The notes beneath the pieces were generated by a model that saw only the letters and a list, made by a program, of their open reading frames with translations, had not been told where the DNA came from and did not search any database. Made by a program: the position numbers and the translations under genes. This document shows positions 18,476 through 27,132 of a stretch of DNA of 64,000 nt, one piece after another; the stretch's first letter is position 1; each line of letters starts with the position of its first letter. The DNA comes from an uncultured Rhodocyclaceae bacterium (GTDB lineage: Bacteria; Pseudomonadota; Gammaproteobacteria; Burkholderiales; Rhodocyclaceae). Where the stretch lies: assembly GCA_907163225.1 (NCBI GenBank), contig OU015322.1, positions 2,690,060 to 2,754,059 on the forward strand. Direction: 5' to 3'.

Positions 18476-18516
18476 CAATCGTTGGCGACCGGCAGTTGAA
18501 GCAGGTCGCCCGCGGG

Positions 18517-19533
18517 TTATCGACTGGCCTGGACTAGATCAATCAGTCGGGCTTTCTCTTCGAGGGCAGCCTCGGAGTCAGCATAGCGTTCGCCAATGGC
18601 AAAAAACTCATCCTGGAGTTCGACGAAGGCATCGACGATATCCGGGTCAAAGTGGGTGCCTCGCCCGTCGATGATCAACTGCACCGCCTTTTCATGCGGC
18701 ATGGGCTGCTTGTACGGGCGGCGGCTGATCAGCGCGTCGTAGACATCCCCCACGGCCATCAAGCGGGCCGAAACCGGAATCGCGTCACCAGCCAGGCCTT
18801 GCGGGTAGCCGCTACCATCCCATTTTTCCTGGTGGCTGTAGGCAATTTCCTTGGCGTAGTTGAGCGAAGCGATGTTAACGCCCAGGCGCTCTTCGGCGGT
18901 TGCGATGGCGTCCCGGCCGAGCGTCGTGTGCGTTTTCATGATCTCGAATTCCTCCTGCGTAAAGCGTCCCGGCTTGAGCAGAATATGGTCCGGGATGCCG
19001 ACTTTTCCAATGTCATGCAGCGGGGCTGATTTGAAGATGAGCTTGATCGTCCGTTCGTTCAGTTCATCGGCGAAGCGGGGGTGGTTTTGCAGCTTTTCGG
19101 CCAGGGCGCGAACGTAGAACTGGGTGCGGCGAATGTGGTTGCCGGTTTCGTTGTCGCGAGTTTCAGCCAGGGAGGCCATCGCCAGAATGGTCACGTCCTG
19201 GATCGCTTCAATTTCCTGCGAACGGCGGGCGACTTCGTTTTCCAGGTACTGCGCCTTGTCCTCAAGAAAGTCAGCGGCTGCCTTGAGCTGGATATGCGTC
19301 TTGATGCGGGCGAGAACGACGTTTCGCTTGATTGGCTTGGTGATGTAGTCGACGGCGCCGAGCTCGAATCCCTTTTCCTCGTCTTCGCTGGAGACATTGG
19401 CGGTCAGAAAAATGATGGGGATATTCGCGGTTGCCGGGTCGGCCTTGAGGCGACGGCAAACTTCGTAACCATCCATGTCCGGCATCATGATGTCGAGCAG
19501 GACAAGGTCGGGTTTGGAGCCGGTCTGAAGCAT
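18517..19533 (-). CDS. HD-GYP response regulator with truncated receiver domain
   Basis: A 338-residue protein with the second half of a receiver domain (DLVLLDIMMPDMDGYEVC, phospho-acceptor Asp near residue 14), a coiled linker and an HD-GYP phosphodiesterase domain. The latter shows SAPLHDIGKVGIPDHIL near residue 170 and HHEKWDGSGYP-like HQEKWDGSGYP near 245. It would hydrolyse cyclic-di-GMP. The receiver lacks its first strand and the acidic DD pocket. In frame, only about 16 more codons (KRDVVHEAASG and on) precede the ATG before the TGA that ends the patatin reading frame. No ribosome site is seen at 19533. Deletion, pseudogenisation or an assembly join are all possible. Confidence 0.8.
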   Translation of the reverse strand: MLQTGSKPDLVLLDIMMPDMDGYEVCRRLKADPATANIPIIFLTANVSSEDEEKGFELGAVDYITKPIKRNVVLARIKTHIQLKAAADFLEDKAQYLENEVARRSQEIEAIQDVTILAMASLAETRDNETGNHIRRTQFYVRALAEKLQNHPRFADELNERTIKLIFKSAPLHDIGKVGIPDHILLKPGRFTQEEFEIMKTHTTLGRDAIATAEERLGVNIASLNYAKEIAYSHQEKWDGSGYPQGLAGDAIPVSARLMAVGDVYDALISRRPYKQPMPHEKAVQLIIDGRGTHFDPDIVDAFVELQDEFFAIGERYADSEAALEEKARLIDLVQASR

Positions 19534-19581
19534 CGCCAGTGCTTGAGCGCCGGATGCGGCTTCGTGGACGACGTCGCGCTT

Positions 19582-19809
19582 TCAGTAGAAGAGATTCGCC
19601 AGATCAAGGCTTTGGCGCCTTCCGATCGCGCCGCGATTCTCAGATAACCAGTGCCGGGCATGGTCGCGACCGCTGTCACGAAGCTGTTCAAAAAAAGGCA
19701 GGTTGACCGTCAGCTTGCTGTTAGCAGGCAATTCACCGAGTAGCGCATCGGCGCTGATGGCATGGAAGCGCAGGCTTTCGATCCGACGCTCCACCGGGCT
19801 ACCCGGCAG
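19582..19809 (-). pseudogene. C-terminal part of the patatin-like phospholipase, beyond an in-frame TAG
   Basis: These 75 codons continue in the same frame directly after the TAG that ends the preceding patatin-like reading frame. They read LPGSPVERRIESLRFHAI, then KLTVNLPFFEQLRDSGRDHA and LDLANLFY before a TGA. From family knowledge this is what the natural C-terminus of this patatin subfamily looks like (a short-residue stop near DL-LF). A GTG at 19794 could restart translation, but no ribosome site supports it. The truncated HD-GYP gene begins immediately afterwards in the same frame. Confidence 0.65.
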
Positions 19810-20607
19810 CTATTTTTGCCAGCGCCGGGTGCCGACGGCGTCGCGTAGATGGGCGAACATCCGCATTTCGCGCAGAAACGTTGAATTGAAAGAGAGTTCG
19901 AGTAGTCGTTGCCGGATGTTTGCCGCCGAATCCGGCGCCTGAGCGTAGCGCAGCGGGGTCAATAAAATGAGCAGAATGTCCGCTGCGCTGCATTCGTAGA
20001 CCAGCGGGAAGACGGCCGGATTGGCGCTGTAGCCGCCATCCCAATAGGGTTCGCCATCAATGACAATGCTGCGATGGATGGTCGGCAGGCACGCCGAGGC
20101 GAGCAGCGTTTCAACTGACACCTCGGCGTTGCGAAAAATGCGCAGCTTGCCGGAATTGGCATGCGTTGCCGCGATGAACAGCTTTACGGGGCATTCGCGT
20201 TGCAGTCGCGCGAAGTCGAATTGTTCGGCCAGGATGTCGCGCAAGGGGTTGAGGTCAAACGGGTTGAACTGCTCAGGACTCAAATGATTGGCCCAGAGCA
20301 GCATCAGCTTCATCGCCTGTGCCATGCCCGGATTGGCGTCGCCGCCGGACGAGAAGGGCGCGCTGGCGGCGACGCTGGTCCAGAAGCGGGTCAGCGTTTC
20401 GCGTGCGCCGTCGCGGCCGCCGGTCATCAGGCCATGCGCCAGGCAGAGTGCGTTCATCGCACCGGCGCTGGTGCCGCTGATGCCTTCAATGTCGAACCTC
20501 CCATCTTCAAGCAATGCATCGAGCACGCCCCAAGTAAAGGCGCCGTGGGTGCCGCCACCTTGCAGCGCGAGATTGATACGGCTTGAATCGGCCTTGCGGA
20601 AGAGCAT
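19810..20607 (-). CDS. Patatin-like phospholipase, interrupted by TAG
   Basis: Serine lipase of the patatin fold. Residues 1-265 hold the oxyanion motif GGGTHG near residue 17, the nucleophile motif GTSAG near 45 and the dyad aspartate in DGGY near 180. All catalytic parts lie before the TAG at 19810-19812, so the shortened protein could keep the active site, but the C-terminal 75 or so residues are cut off. The reading frame is otherwise unbroken to 19582, which indicates a single point change or natural readthrough. The dispersed element directly precedes the ATG and occupies the ribosome-site region. Confidence 0.8.
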   Translation of the reverse strand: MLFRKADSSRINLALQGGGTHGAFTWGVLDALLEDGRFDIEGISGTSAGAMNALCLAHGLMTGGRDGARETLTRFWTSVAASAPFSSGGDANPGMAQAMKLMLLWANHLSPEQFNPFDLNPLRDILAEQFDFARLQRECPVKLFIAATHANSGKLRIFRNAEVSVETLLASACLPTIHRSIVIDGEPYWDGGYSANPAVFPLVYECSAADILLILLTPLRYAQAPDSAANIRQRLLELSFNSTFLREMRMFAHLRDAVGTRRWQK

Positions 20608-20640
20608 CTGCGGTCAACCTTAAAAAATGCTCAAAAATGG
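20607..20640 (-). repeat. Dispersed element abutting the patatin start codon
   Basis: Minus-oriented, somewhat diverged copy (TTTTTTAAGGTTGACCGCAG) whose right end touches the ATG of the patatin-like gene. The AAGG inside it is the only ribosome-site candidate for that gene. The remaining sequence up to the phasin stop near 20976 (about 335 bp) holds no gene that I can support. Confidence 0.6.
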
Positions 20641-20975
20641 ATGGCTTGCCGAGTCCGATCATAGTCGACTACGGCCTTGGTGATTCGTGCGGCATAGCCA
20701 AGCCGGCTGGCAATTGGTATGGAACGCCAGGAATGCGCGCACGATCTGCCGGGCCGCGACCCGAGCAGAGTAAGGGCTGGCGACGTAACGGGATGCCCGA
20801 CGCGCCGTGATCGTCAGTTCGCCAGCCGGATTCGCAATTTCTCTGGCGAGGTCAGTTAGCTGCTATCGCTAAGCAGGCGGCCTTCGCCAATGATCAGTCT
20901 GGTGTGCCAAAAACCGGCATTCGCACGCAAAGCGGGAGCGCGCCAGCAGGTCTTGAGGCGCGCTTCACGCCCCAA

Positions 20976-21530
20976 TTATTTGGGCGCGGACTGGCGTTTG
21001 CGTCGAGCCGGCTTGGTGCTGGGCAAGTTTTCGATCGACCGAGCACTCTCCTGCTCCAGAACTTCGACCGATTCGACCGCGGCAGTGCTGATCTCATGCA
21101 GCGCCACTTCGGCACTTTGGAGGGTGGCTTTCATCGCAATCAGAACTTGCTCCGCTTCCCACGGGCTGGTTTTGCTGGCACGGCGTATCGAGGCGAAGGC
21201 GATTTCGTCAAAAACGCAAACCTGAGCCTCGGCGCTGCGGATCATCGCCTTATGGGCTTCGCCGACGATTTCCAGTGCCTCTTCGGTCATCCGGCGCATG
21301 CGATCCAGAATTTCGACCCACGCGAAGGCGTGAAGAGCGCTTGCTGACCCAATCTGGCTGGAATCCAGGTTCGGTAGCAGTTGGCTGTTGTATTCAAGAG
21401 CTTGGCGGCCGGTCGCGGAAAATAATGTTGCAAGACGCTGACTCGCCTCAATGCTTGCGGATGACAGCCCGAGAAAATTTCTTAAAGCATGCTCGCGACT
21501 TTGCGCAATTTCAGTGGCAGATAAAAACAT
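20976..21530 (-). CDS. Phasin-family protein
   Basis: A 184-residue, largely helical protein without signal peptide. The ATG at 21530 is chosen because GGGAG lies upstream; an upstream start at 21689 is possible. The N-terminal part (EHALRNFLGLSSASIEASQRLATL and on) and the central WEAEQVLIAMKATLQSAE helix resemble phasins that coat polyhydroxyalkanoate granules. The C-terminus is basic (TKPARRKRQ). This fits a carbon-storing betaproteobacterium. It is divergent from the exported-protein cluster. Confidence 0.8.
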   Translation of the reverse strand: MFLSATEIAQSREHALRNFLGLSSASIEASQRLATLFSATGRQALEYNSQLLPNLDSSQIGSASALHAFAWVEILDRMRRMTEEALEIVGEAHKAMIRSAEAQVCVFDEIAFASIRRASKTSPWEAEQVLIAMKATLQSAEVALHEISTAAVESVEVLEQESARSIENLPSTKPARRKRQSAPK

Positions 21531-21713
21531 CAGGCGCTCCCGGTTAGATTCAGTCGCCAAGATTAGCGAATCGATGTGACGGAAAAGTGACCGGATAAAC
21601 GCACGGAAATTGAGCGCGCTGGCAAATCGTTGTTGTCGGAAAACCTTACACATGCGGCGTCGGATTGTGGCGACAATTTTGCAATTCATTGTCTTGTATG
21701 GCTATTTTTAGCC

Positions 21714-21729
21714 TGGTGCAAATATTGCG
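21714..21729 (+). promoter_or_regulatory. Sigma-54-type -24/-12 promoter for the cohesin-dockerin cluster
   Basis: TGG at 21714-21716 and TTGC at 21725-21728 give the GG-N10-GC spacing of RpoN promoters. Transcription would start near 21740, about 55 bp before the first ATG. Exported PEP-CTERM genes in related bacteria are known to be controlled by RpoN with the PrsK/PrsR pair; neither regulator is in this window. Confidence 0.65.
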
Positions 21730-21795
21730 TTAGGCGATGGCAGCATTTCTTTACGGATATTTACAAACACTCTTCACGATCAGGAGGGAAATACA

Positions 21796-22146
21796 ATGAT
21801 TTTTTCTCGAATGTCTTTCATGGTTGCGGCAATCGCTTCTGTTTTGGCCAGCGGCACGGTTGGCGCAGTTGAGCCGGTTGCCTACATCAACGGCGCTTCC
21901 AATCATATGGTTGGTTCAACCGCGGATCTCAACGGCGGCAATTTTCCGGGCAAAAGCACCATTACGCTGGCGATTACCAGCCCCAAGGGTGTGACCCATT
22001 CCGATTTGGTGGTTGCTGATGCTGACGGCAAGGTCAGTGCCAGCGTTGCGCTGGACGAGGCCGGTGCCTACAAGGTCAAGGCCAACGATTCGCTCGGCAA
22101 GACGCTGGCTAGCACCATCGTTGTCGTGCGACCAGCTCAGCGTTAA
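21796..22146 (+). CDS. Small exported Ig-like protein
   Basis: A 116-residue protein with a signal peptide (hydrophobic MSFMVAAIASVLASG, likely cut after TVGA). The mature part is about 90 residues of alternating strands (TITLAITSPKG, SDLVVADADGKV, GAYKVKANDSLG), which suggests one Ig-like or Big-type beta-sandwich. A very strong AGGAGGG ribosome site precedes it. It is the first gene of a four-gene plus-strand cluster that ends with a PEP-CTERM cohesin-like protein. I do not recognise a specific family. Confidence 0.75.
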   Translation: MIFSRMSFMVAAIASVLASGTVGAVEPVAYINGASNHMVGSTADLNGGNFPGKSTITLAITSPKGVTHSDLVVADADGKVSASVALDEAGAYKVKANDSLGKTLASTIVVVRPAQR

Positions 22147-22166
22147 GCGCCGCCGAGTAAGGCACT

Positions 22167-23279
22167 ATGTTTTCCCGGCACTTTCCTTTACCTGCAACTG
22201 TTCTCGCGTTGTCGGTGCTGCTTTTACCTTGCGCTGCATCGGCTGATACCGTTGCGTCGTCATTTCAACCCGATATCCTTTTCCACTCGCTCCGCCATGG
22301 CGCCAGCCAGATTTATCTGGCCAATAGCCATACGGGTGAGATGAAACGGCTACGCGAGAGTGCCAATGAAGATATTGGTGCAATGTGGTCTCCGGATGGC
22401 AAAAAAATTGCATTTGTTTCGCGGGCCAATGGCAACAGCGATATCTATGTGATTGATGCGGATGGAGCCAACCCGCAGCGTCTGACCGATCACCCCGCCT
22501 ACGATGGTGGCGTGCTCTGGTCACCCGATGGAAGCAAGCTGGCGTTTACGTCAGGGCGTTCAGGGTCATCCAAGCTCTACACCATTAATGCTGACGGTAG
22601 CGGCCTAAAGCGGTTGACCACCAGTGAGGCTCAGGAGGATGAAGCGAATCACGCCTGGTCGCCAGACGGGAAGCAGCTTGCTTTCGTAACCATCACGACC
22701 AATCGCCAACTTTCGGTGTGGGTGACCAATAGCAACGGCGGCACTCCTGAGCAATTGACCAAACCAGCGAACGCCAATGCGACTCAACCAGTGTGGTCGC
22801 CGGATGGTAGCGAACTTGCCTACGTGGAGTCCAAGAAAGGCCGGTCAAATCTCAGAATCATGACCCTTGCCAGCAAGGCTGTACGCAACCTGACGGACGA
22901 TAACTTTCGTAGCAGCCGGCCGACATGGACGCCGGATGGTTCGCATGTTGTTTTCGAGAGCCTTCGTGCCGGTGGCGCCAGAACCGATTTGTTCATGATT
23001 CCATCGAACGGTGGCGAGGCCGTCAATTTGACCACGACGCCAGCGAATGAAGATATGGACGGAACGGTTTCCGGCAACGGGCAACAACTTGCCTATGTCA
23101 GCTTTATTGAAGGAAAGCCGGCACAGCTCTTTTCGCTCAACCTTGGAAATAAGGCTCTAAAGCAGCTAACCCAATCAGGCGCACTGGAGTTTCAGCCGGT
23201 CTGGCGCCCAGTTACAAAAGCCAAGAGCTTGGCTTACCGCAGTGCTGAAATTCCCGCAGCGATTGCTTCACTTCGTTGA
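22167..23279 (+). CDS. Exported TolB-like beta-propeller (PD40 repeats)
   Basis: A 370-residue protein with a signal peptide (FPLPATVLALSVLLLPCAASA) and about six WD40-like PD40 repeats. The recurring WSPDG motif appears as MWSPDGKKIAF, LWSPDGSKLAF, AWSPDGKQLAF, VWSPDGSELAY and TWTPDGSHVVF. It lacks the N-terminal TolB domain, so it is not TolB itself. Such propellers in the periplasm or on the surface usually mediate protein contacts or ligand binding. It starts 20 bp after the small Ig-like gene, so an operon is likely. Confidence 0.85.
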   Translation: MFSRHFPLPATVLALSVLLLPCAASADTVASSFQPDILFHSLRHGASQIYLANSHTGEMKRLRESANEDIGAMWSPDGKKIAFVSRANGNSDIYVIDADGANPQRLTDHPAYDGGVLWSPDGSKLAFTSGRSGSSKLYTINADGSGLKRLTTSEAQEDEANHAWSPDGKQLAFVTITTNRQLSVWVTNSNGGTPEQLTKPANANATQPVWSPDGSELAYVESKKGRSNLRIMTLASKAVRNLTDDNFRSSRPTWTPDGSHVVFESLRAGGARTDLFMIPSNGGEAVNLTTTPANEDMDGTVSGNGQQLAYVSFIEGKPAQLFSLNLGNKALKQLTQSGALEFQPVWRPVTKAKSLAYRSAEIPAAIASLR

Positions 23280-23326
23280 ACACCAATTCCATTACTCATT
23301 GCTACAGCAATTATTTGGAGAAAAAA

Positions 23327-25006
23327 ATGAATGCTACTTTTACACGAGATCGCCTGACTAAACTGACGGTGGCCGTTGGTTTGGCGCTATCAGCTACTGC
23401 TTCCTGGTCCGGGAGCGCGGTATTTTCCGGCAATGCCGGCTTCACCCAGGGATCAACGGATGGCGTCGTTATTAACGGCGGCAAAGTTGTACTTGGTGCG
23501 GTCGGTTCAACCTTTGACCTGCTTTGGGTGGCCAACGCCGGCGAAGATACCGTCTCAAAAATCGATACGAAGAACAACGTTGAGATTGCTCGCTACCGTA
23601 CTTGGTTTGACAGTGGTCTTCATAGCGGCTACTCAGGACCTGCTCCGTCTCGTACGACAGTCGATAGTGATGGCAATGTGTTTGTGGCCAATCGTCACTT
23701 TGATGGAAAACCTGCCCGACTGATGAAAATTTTGGCAACGGGTGGTGTTGACCGGAATGGCAACGGCGTAATCGACACCTCTACTGGCCCTACGGACATC
23801 AAGGCATTGGTAGACTCCAACGGCAACGACGCGCTGGATGCCGCCGAATTGTCCGATGAGCGTGTGGCATGGTCCGTTCCAGTCGGCGATCCAGGTGGTC
23901 TTGGTCGTGCAGCCTGTATTGGCACTGACGGAAATGTCTGGGTTGGTTTGTATTCCCTAAACCAGTTCTACAAGGTCAACGGCACTACCGGTGCAATCAT
24001 GTCCGGTCCGCATAGTGTTCCATGGACGCCTTATGGCTGTGCAGTGGATCGAAATGGCATTTTGTGGAGTGCGACCCTGGGCAGCGGCATTGGGCGGCTC
24101 GATACAAATAACCCGACCACACCGCAGTTTGTCGACGTTGGTAGCACCTACGGGATCGCGATTGGCAACGGCAAAGTGTACTTGGGCGGGAATTGCGCTT
24201 ATTACGAGTACGACCCAGCAAACGGTTCAACCCTCTATCGCAATGGTCAATGTGGCTCCGGGATTTCGGTCGATGGTGCCGGGGATATCGTGACGGGCTA
24301 TCAGCAGGCAGCCAAGTACAGCAAGGTCGATGGTTCTGAGAAATGGGTCAATTCGACACATGCCGCAACCTATGCAGTCGGTGTTGTTGTTGATGGCGAC
24401 AACAATGTCTGGCAAGTGGACTTTAGCTCGAATCGGGTAACCAAGTTTGATGGAGCGACCGGCAATTTCATCGCAGCTCTGCCCGTTGGCGATCAGCCCT
24501 ATACCTACAGTGATGCAACGGGTATTGCCGCACGCAACCAAACGTCACACACAGGCTTCTGGTCGATTATTCTCGACGGCGGCCCCAATGCAAAGTGGTA
24601 CAAGGTCTGCTGGAGCGCCGTTGTGCCCAACGGTGCTGCAGTTGGTGCTGAAAGCCGCGCTGACAACGTGCAAGGTAATCTCGCTAACCAGAATTTTGCT
24701 GCACGAGGCAACTGTACGCCACTGTTGCAGGAAGGTCGTTACCTTGAGTTGCGCGCAAAGCTCGCCGCAAACGTTGATGACGTAACACCGGAGTTGCTGC
24801 AGATCGCTGCGCAGACTCGGCCTTGCGACGTTGATAACGACAACGACGTTGATTCTCTGGATATCGCTGCTATTCGTGCAAATCTGAACAAGCCTGCAAG
24901 TGGCTTTGGTGACCCGCGTGATGCCGACAGCAACAGTGTGATAAATGTCCTGGACGTGCGTGCGTGTACGCAGCAATGTACGCGTGCAGGCTGTGCAGCG
25001 AACTGA
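23327..25006 (+). CDS. Exported NHL/Vgb-like propeller with C-terminal dockerin
   Basis: A 559-residue protein. The ATG at 23327 has a TTTGGAG ribosome site and begins a clear signal peptide (LTVAVGLALSATASWSG). Residues of about 40-420 are propeller-like repeats (LLWVANAGEDTVSKID, GNVWVGLYSLNQFYKV, NNVWQVDFSSNRVTKFDG), like the streptogramin-lyase family. Residues of about 495-559 form a dockerin type I-like module. Its two calcium loops, DVDNDNDVDSLD and DADSNSVINVLD, have acidic or Asn ligands at positions 1, 3, 5, 9 and 12, and a helix follows each. The neighbouring gene encodes a cohesin-like domain. Confidence 0.82.
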   Translation: MNATFTRDRLTKLTVAVGLALSATASWSGSAVFSGNAGFTQGSTDGVVINGGKVVLGAVGSTFDLLWVANAGEDTVSKIDTKNNVEIARYRTWFDSGLHSGYSGPAPSRTTVDSDGNVFVANRHFDGKPARLMKILATGGVDRNGNGVIDTSTGPTDIKALVDSNGNDALDAAELSDERVAWSVPVGDPGGLGRAACIGTDGNVWVGLYSLNQFYKVNGTTGAIMSGPHSVPWTPYGCAVDRNGILWSATLGSGIGRLDTNNPTTPQFVDVGSTYGIAIGNGKVYLGGNCAYYEYDPANGSTLYRNGQCGSGISVDGAGDIVTGYQQAAKYSKVDGSEKWVNSTHAATYAVGVVVDGDNNVWQVDFSSNRVTKFDGATGNFIAALPVGDQPYTYSDATGIAARNQTSHTGFWSIILDGGPNAKWYKVCWSAVVPNGAAVGAESRADNVQGNLANQNFAARGNCTPLLQEGRYLELRAKLAANVDDVTPELLQIAAQTRPCDVDNDNDVDSLDIAAIRANLNKPASGFGDPRDADSNSVINVLDVRACTQQCTRAGCAAN

Positions 25007-25036
25007 ACATAATTACTGAAATTAGGGGAAATAGAA

Positions 25037-25645
25037 ATGCGTAAACTAATATTGGCCAGCCTTTTGGCTGGGCTGTGTGCGGCACAGAACGCCCAAGCAT
25101 TTTCGCTGGAGTTTACTCCGGCCTCGCAGTCCATGACCGTTGGCAGTTCGCAGACTTTCGATCTGTGGGTCAAAGGCTTGGGCTCGGAGTTGATTTCCGG
25201 CTATGACCTTTCGGTGGGGTACAACTCATCAATTCTTGGCCTCGGTGCGGTCACTTATTCAAATAAGCTGAATAACGGTGATGTCAACGAAAGTATCTTT
25301 GTTCTAACGCCAGGGGCTGGTTCGGTGAACTTGTTTGAGGTCAGTTTGCTCTCCGATGCACAATTGGCGGGTCAAGGAGATTTCAAACTGTTCTCGATTA
25401 CCTTTGCCGGCTTGGCGGCTGGCACGTCAGACATTACCCTGACCTCGAACGGCATCTCTGGGCATTCTGAACTAGATGCGTTTGGCGATCTGGTCCCGCT
25501 CGCCTTGACCCCCGACTCCATCCTGAATGCTACTGCCACAATTCAGGGCAACGGTGGTCAGAACAACGTGCCCGAGCCTTCGGCGCTGGCACTGCTTGGT
25601 CTCGGCCTCTTAGGGGTGATGGCTTCACGGCGCCGCAAGCTGTAA
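25037..25645 (+). CDS. Cohesin-like domain protein with PEP-CTERM anchor
   Basis: A 202-residue exported protein. The signal peptide (LILASLLAGLCAAQNAQA) is followed by a beta-sandwich of about 140 residues with cohesin features: an early MTVGSSQTFDLWVKG strand, GYDLSVGYNSSILGLG, and LFSITFAGLAAGTSDITL. The C-terminus is a PEP-CTERM sorting signal, VPEPSALALLGLGLLG, then a basic SRRRKL. Such proteins are cut by exosortase and placed on the surface or in the extracellular matrix. It starts 30 bp after the dockerin gene, with AGGGGAA upstream. A terminator follows. Confidence 0.82.
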   Translation: MRKLILASLLAGLCAAQNAQAFSLEFTPASQSMTVGSSQTFDLWVKGLGSELISGYDLSVGYNSSILGLGAVTYSNKLNNGDVNESIFVLTPGAGSVNLFEVSLLSDAQLAGQGDFKLFSITFAGLAAGTSDITLTSNGISGHSELDAFGDLVPLALTPDSILNATATIQGNGGQNNVPEPSALALLGLGLLGVMASRRRKL

Positions 25646-25673
25646 TTCAGAGCATCCAGCTCTATTGAAAAAG

Positions 25674-25696
25674 GCCACGGAAACGTGGCTTTTTTT
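25674..25696 (+). terminator. Intrinsic terminator closing the cohesin-dockerin cluster
   Basis: GCCACG-GAAA-CGTGGC stem-loop followed by seven T residues. The A-run on the left side means that it could also serve the convergent rpiA gene. Confidence 0.9.
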
Positions 25697-25716
25697 GCGG
25701 CTATTCAGCCGTTGAA

Positions 25717-26388
25717 TTAGTCTTCGATCGAGGTGACGCCCTCAGCTGTGCCGAGCAGCAGCAGGTTGGCCGGGCGCATGGCGAACAGGCCATTGGTGAC
25801 GACGCCGGTGATCTGGTTGATTTGGGCTTCCAGTTCCTTGGGGGCTGTGATCGACAGGCCATGCACATCGAGAATCAGGTTGCCGTTGTCAGTGACGAAA
25901 CCTGCGCGCTCCTGCGGTCGACCGCCCAGTTTTACCAATTCGCGCGCGACATGGGCGCGGGCCATGGGAATGACCTCAACCGGCAGGGGAAATTTGCCCA
26001 TGGTGTCGACCAGCTTCGATCCGTCACAAATACAAACAAAAGTCTTTGCTACGGCTGCTACGATTTTTTCACGCGTCAGCGCACCGCCGCCGCCTTTGAT
26101 CATGTTCAGGCCGGCGTCGATTTCGTCGGCGCCATCGACATAAACCGGGATGTTGTCGACGTCGTTCAGGTCAAAAACGGGGATGCCATGACTTTCAAGG
26201 CGCTTGTGTGTGGCTTCGGAGCTGGCGACCGCACCTTTGTATTTCACCTTGAGCGAAGCAAGTGCATCAATGAAAAAATTGGCAGTCGACCCGGTGCCGA
26301 CACCGATGATGCTTCCCGCTGGTGTGGTTCGTTCCACGTAGTTGGCAGCAGCCTTGGCGACCGCCTTTTTGAGTTCGTCCTGGGTCAT
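25717..26388 (-). CDS. rpiA: Ribose-5-phosphate isomerase A
   Basis: Interconverts ribose-5-phosphate and ribulose-5-phosphate. The 223-residue product from the ATG at 26388 (AGGAAC upstream) starts [18 protein letters not shown]. It has [12 protein letters not shown] near residue 29, SSEATHKRL, the acidic [20 protein letters not shown] motif near 85 and DGSKLV near 125. It is convergent with the cohesin-like gene and monocistronic as far as can be seen. Confidence 0.96.
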   Translation of the reverse strand: MTQDELKKAVAKAAANYVERTTPAGSIIGVGTGSTANFFIDALASLKVKYKGAVASSEATHKRLESHGIPVFDLNDVDNIPVYVDGADEIDAGLNMIKGGGGALTREKIVAAVAKTFVCICDGSKLVDTMGKFPLPVEVIPMARAHVARELVKLGGRPQERAGFVTDNGNLILDVHGLSITAPKELEAQINQITGVVTNGLFAMRPANLLLLGTAEGVTSIED

Positions 26389-26515
26389 AGTCTGTTCCTG
26401 AATGAGTGGCCACACATTTTAACCGCGGACGCGAAGTTCAAAATGGTCATGAAAACTTAACCTTATGGTGGTTTCATTCTGGATAAACTGACCATACTGT
26501 TTATTGGAGAGCAAG

Positions 26516-27112
26516 ATGAGCGAACAAGTAAAAAAGGCGCCAGCCGCTAAGGCTTCCCCTGCCGTAAAATCACCGAAGACGCTTGTGCCGCGCACGGCTC
26601 CGAAGGCTGCGCCAAAGCCTGCAGCGAAGGTGACCGAGCCTGTCGTTGCGCCTGCCGCTGCGTCCGCATCAACACCAGCTAAAGCACCGCTAAAAACCTC
26701 GGCCAAGGCGGCTGCGACTAAAACCGTAGCTGCCAAGGCCAAGCCGGTGAGCAAGGCGGCCAAGGTCGACGAGACCGTTGCCAAGCACCAGAAGGTGTTG
26801 GCAGACGCGCTGGTGCAGGCGCAGGCGATCAATTACGATCAGCCCAAAACGGCAAAGCCGGTTGCAGCCAAACCGGCCAAGGTGACCAAAGCGAAGAAAG
26901 TGAAATTGGTGCGTGATAGCTACGCCATGCCAGACAACGAGTATGTACAAATTGCCGCACTCAAAAAGCGTCTGGCTACTCTCGGCAACGAGGTCAAGAA
27001 AAGCGAATTGCTGCGCGGTGGCATTGCGGCGCTGGCTGCGTTGAATGATGCGGAGCTGAAAGCGGTAATGGGGCGTATCGAGCGAATCAAAACCGGGCGC
27101 CCGGCCAAGTAA
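26516..27112 (+). CDS. Lys/Ala/Pro-rich histone-like protein
   Basis: A 198-residue very basic protein. Residues 1-145 are low-complexity Ala-Lys-Pro repeats resembling histone H1 tails. The last 55 residues form a conserved folded part (KKVKLVRDSYAMPDNEYVQI, then LLRGGIAALAALND) that I recall from other betaproteobacterial proteins of this kind. The ATG at 26516 has GGAG upstream. A role in nucleoid binding is inferred from composition only. pstS follows after 105 bp, with a Pho box between. Confidence 0.7.
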   Translation: MSEQVKKAPAAKASPAVKSPKTLVPRTAPKAAPKPAAKVTEPVVAPAAASASTPAKAPLKTSAKAAATKTVAAKAKPVSKAAKVDETVAKHQKVLADALVQAQAINYDQPKTAKPVAAKPAKVTKAKKVKLVRDSYAMPDNEYVQIAALKKRLATLGNEVKKSELLRGGIAALAALNDAELKAVMGRIERIKTGRPAK

Positions 27113-27132
27113 GCCAAAAGTAATAAAAATCG

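Noticed and set aside
20641-20975. Small plus-strand open frame in the gap before the phasin gene
   Set aside because: No ribosome site, no recognisable motif and a composition like random sequence.
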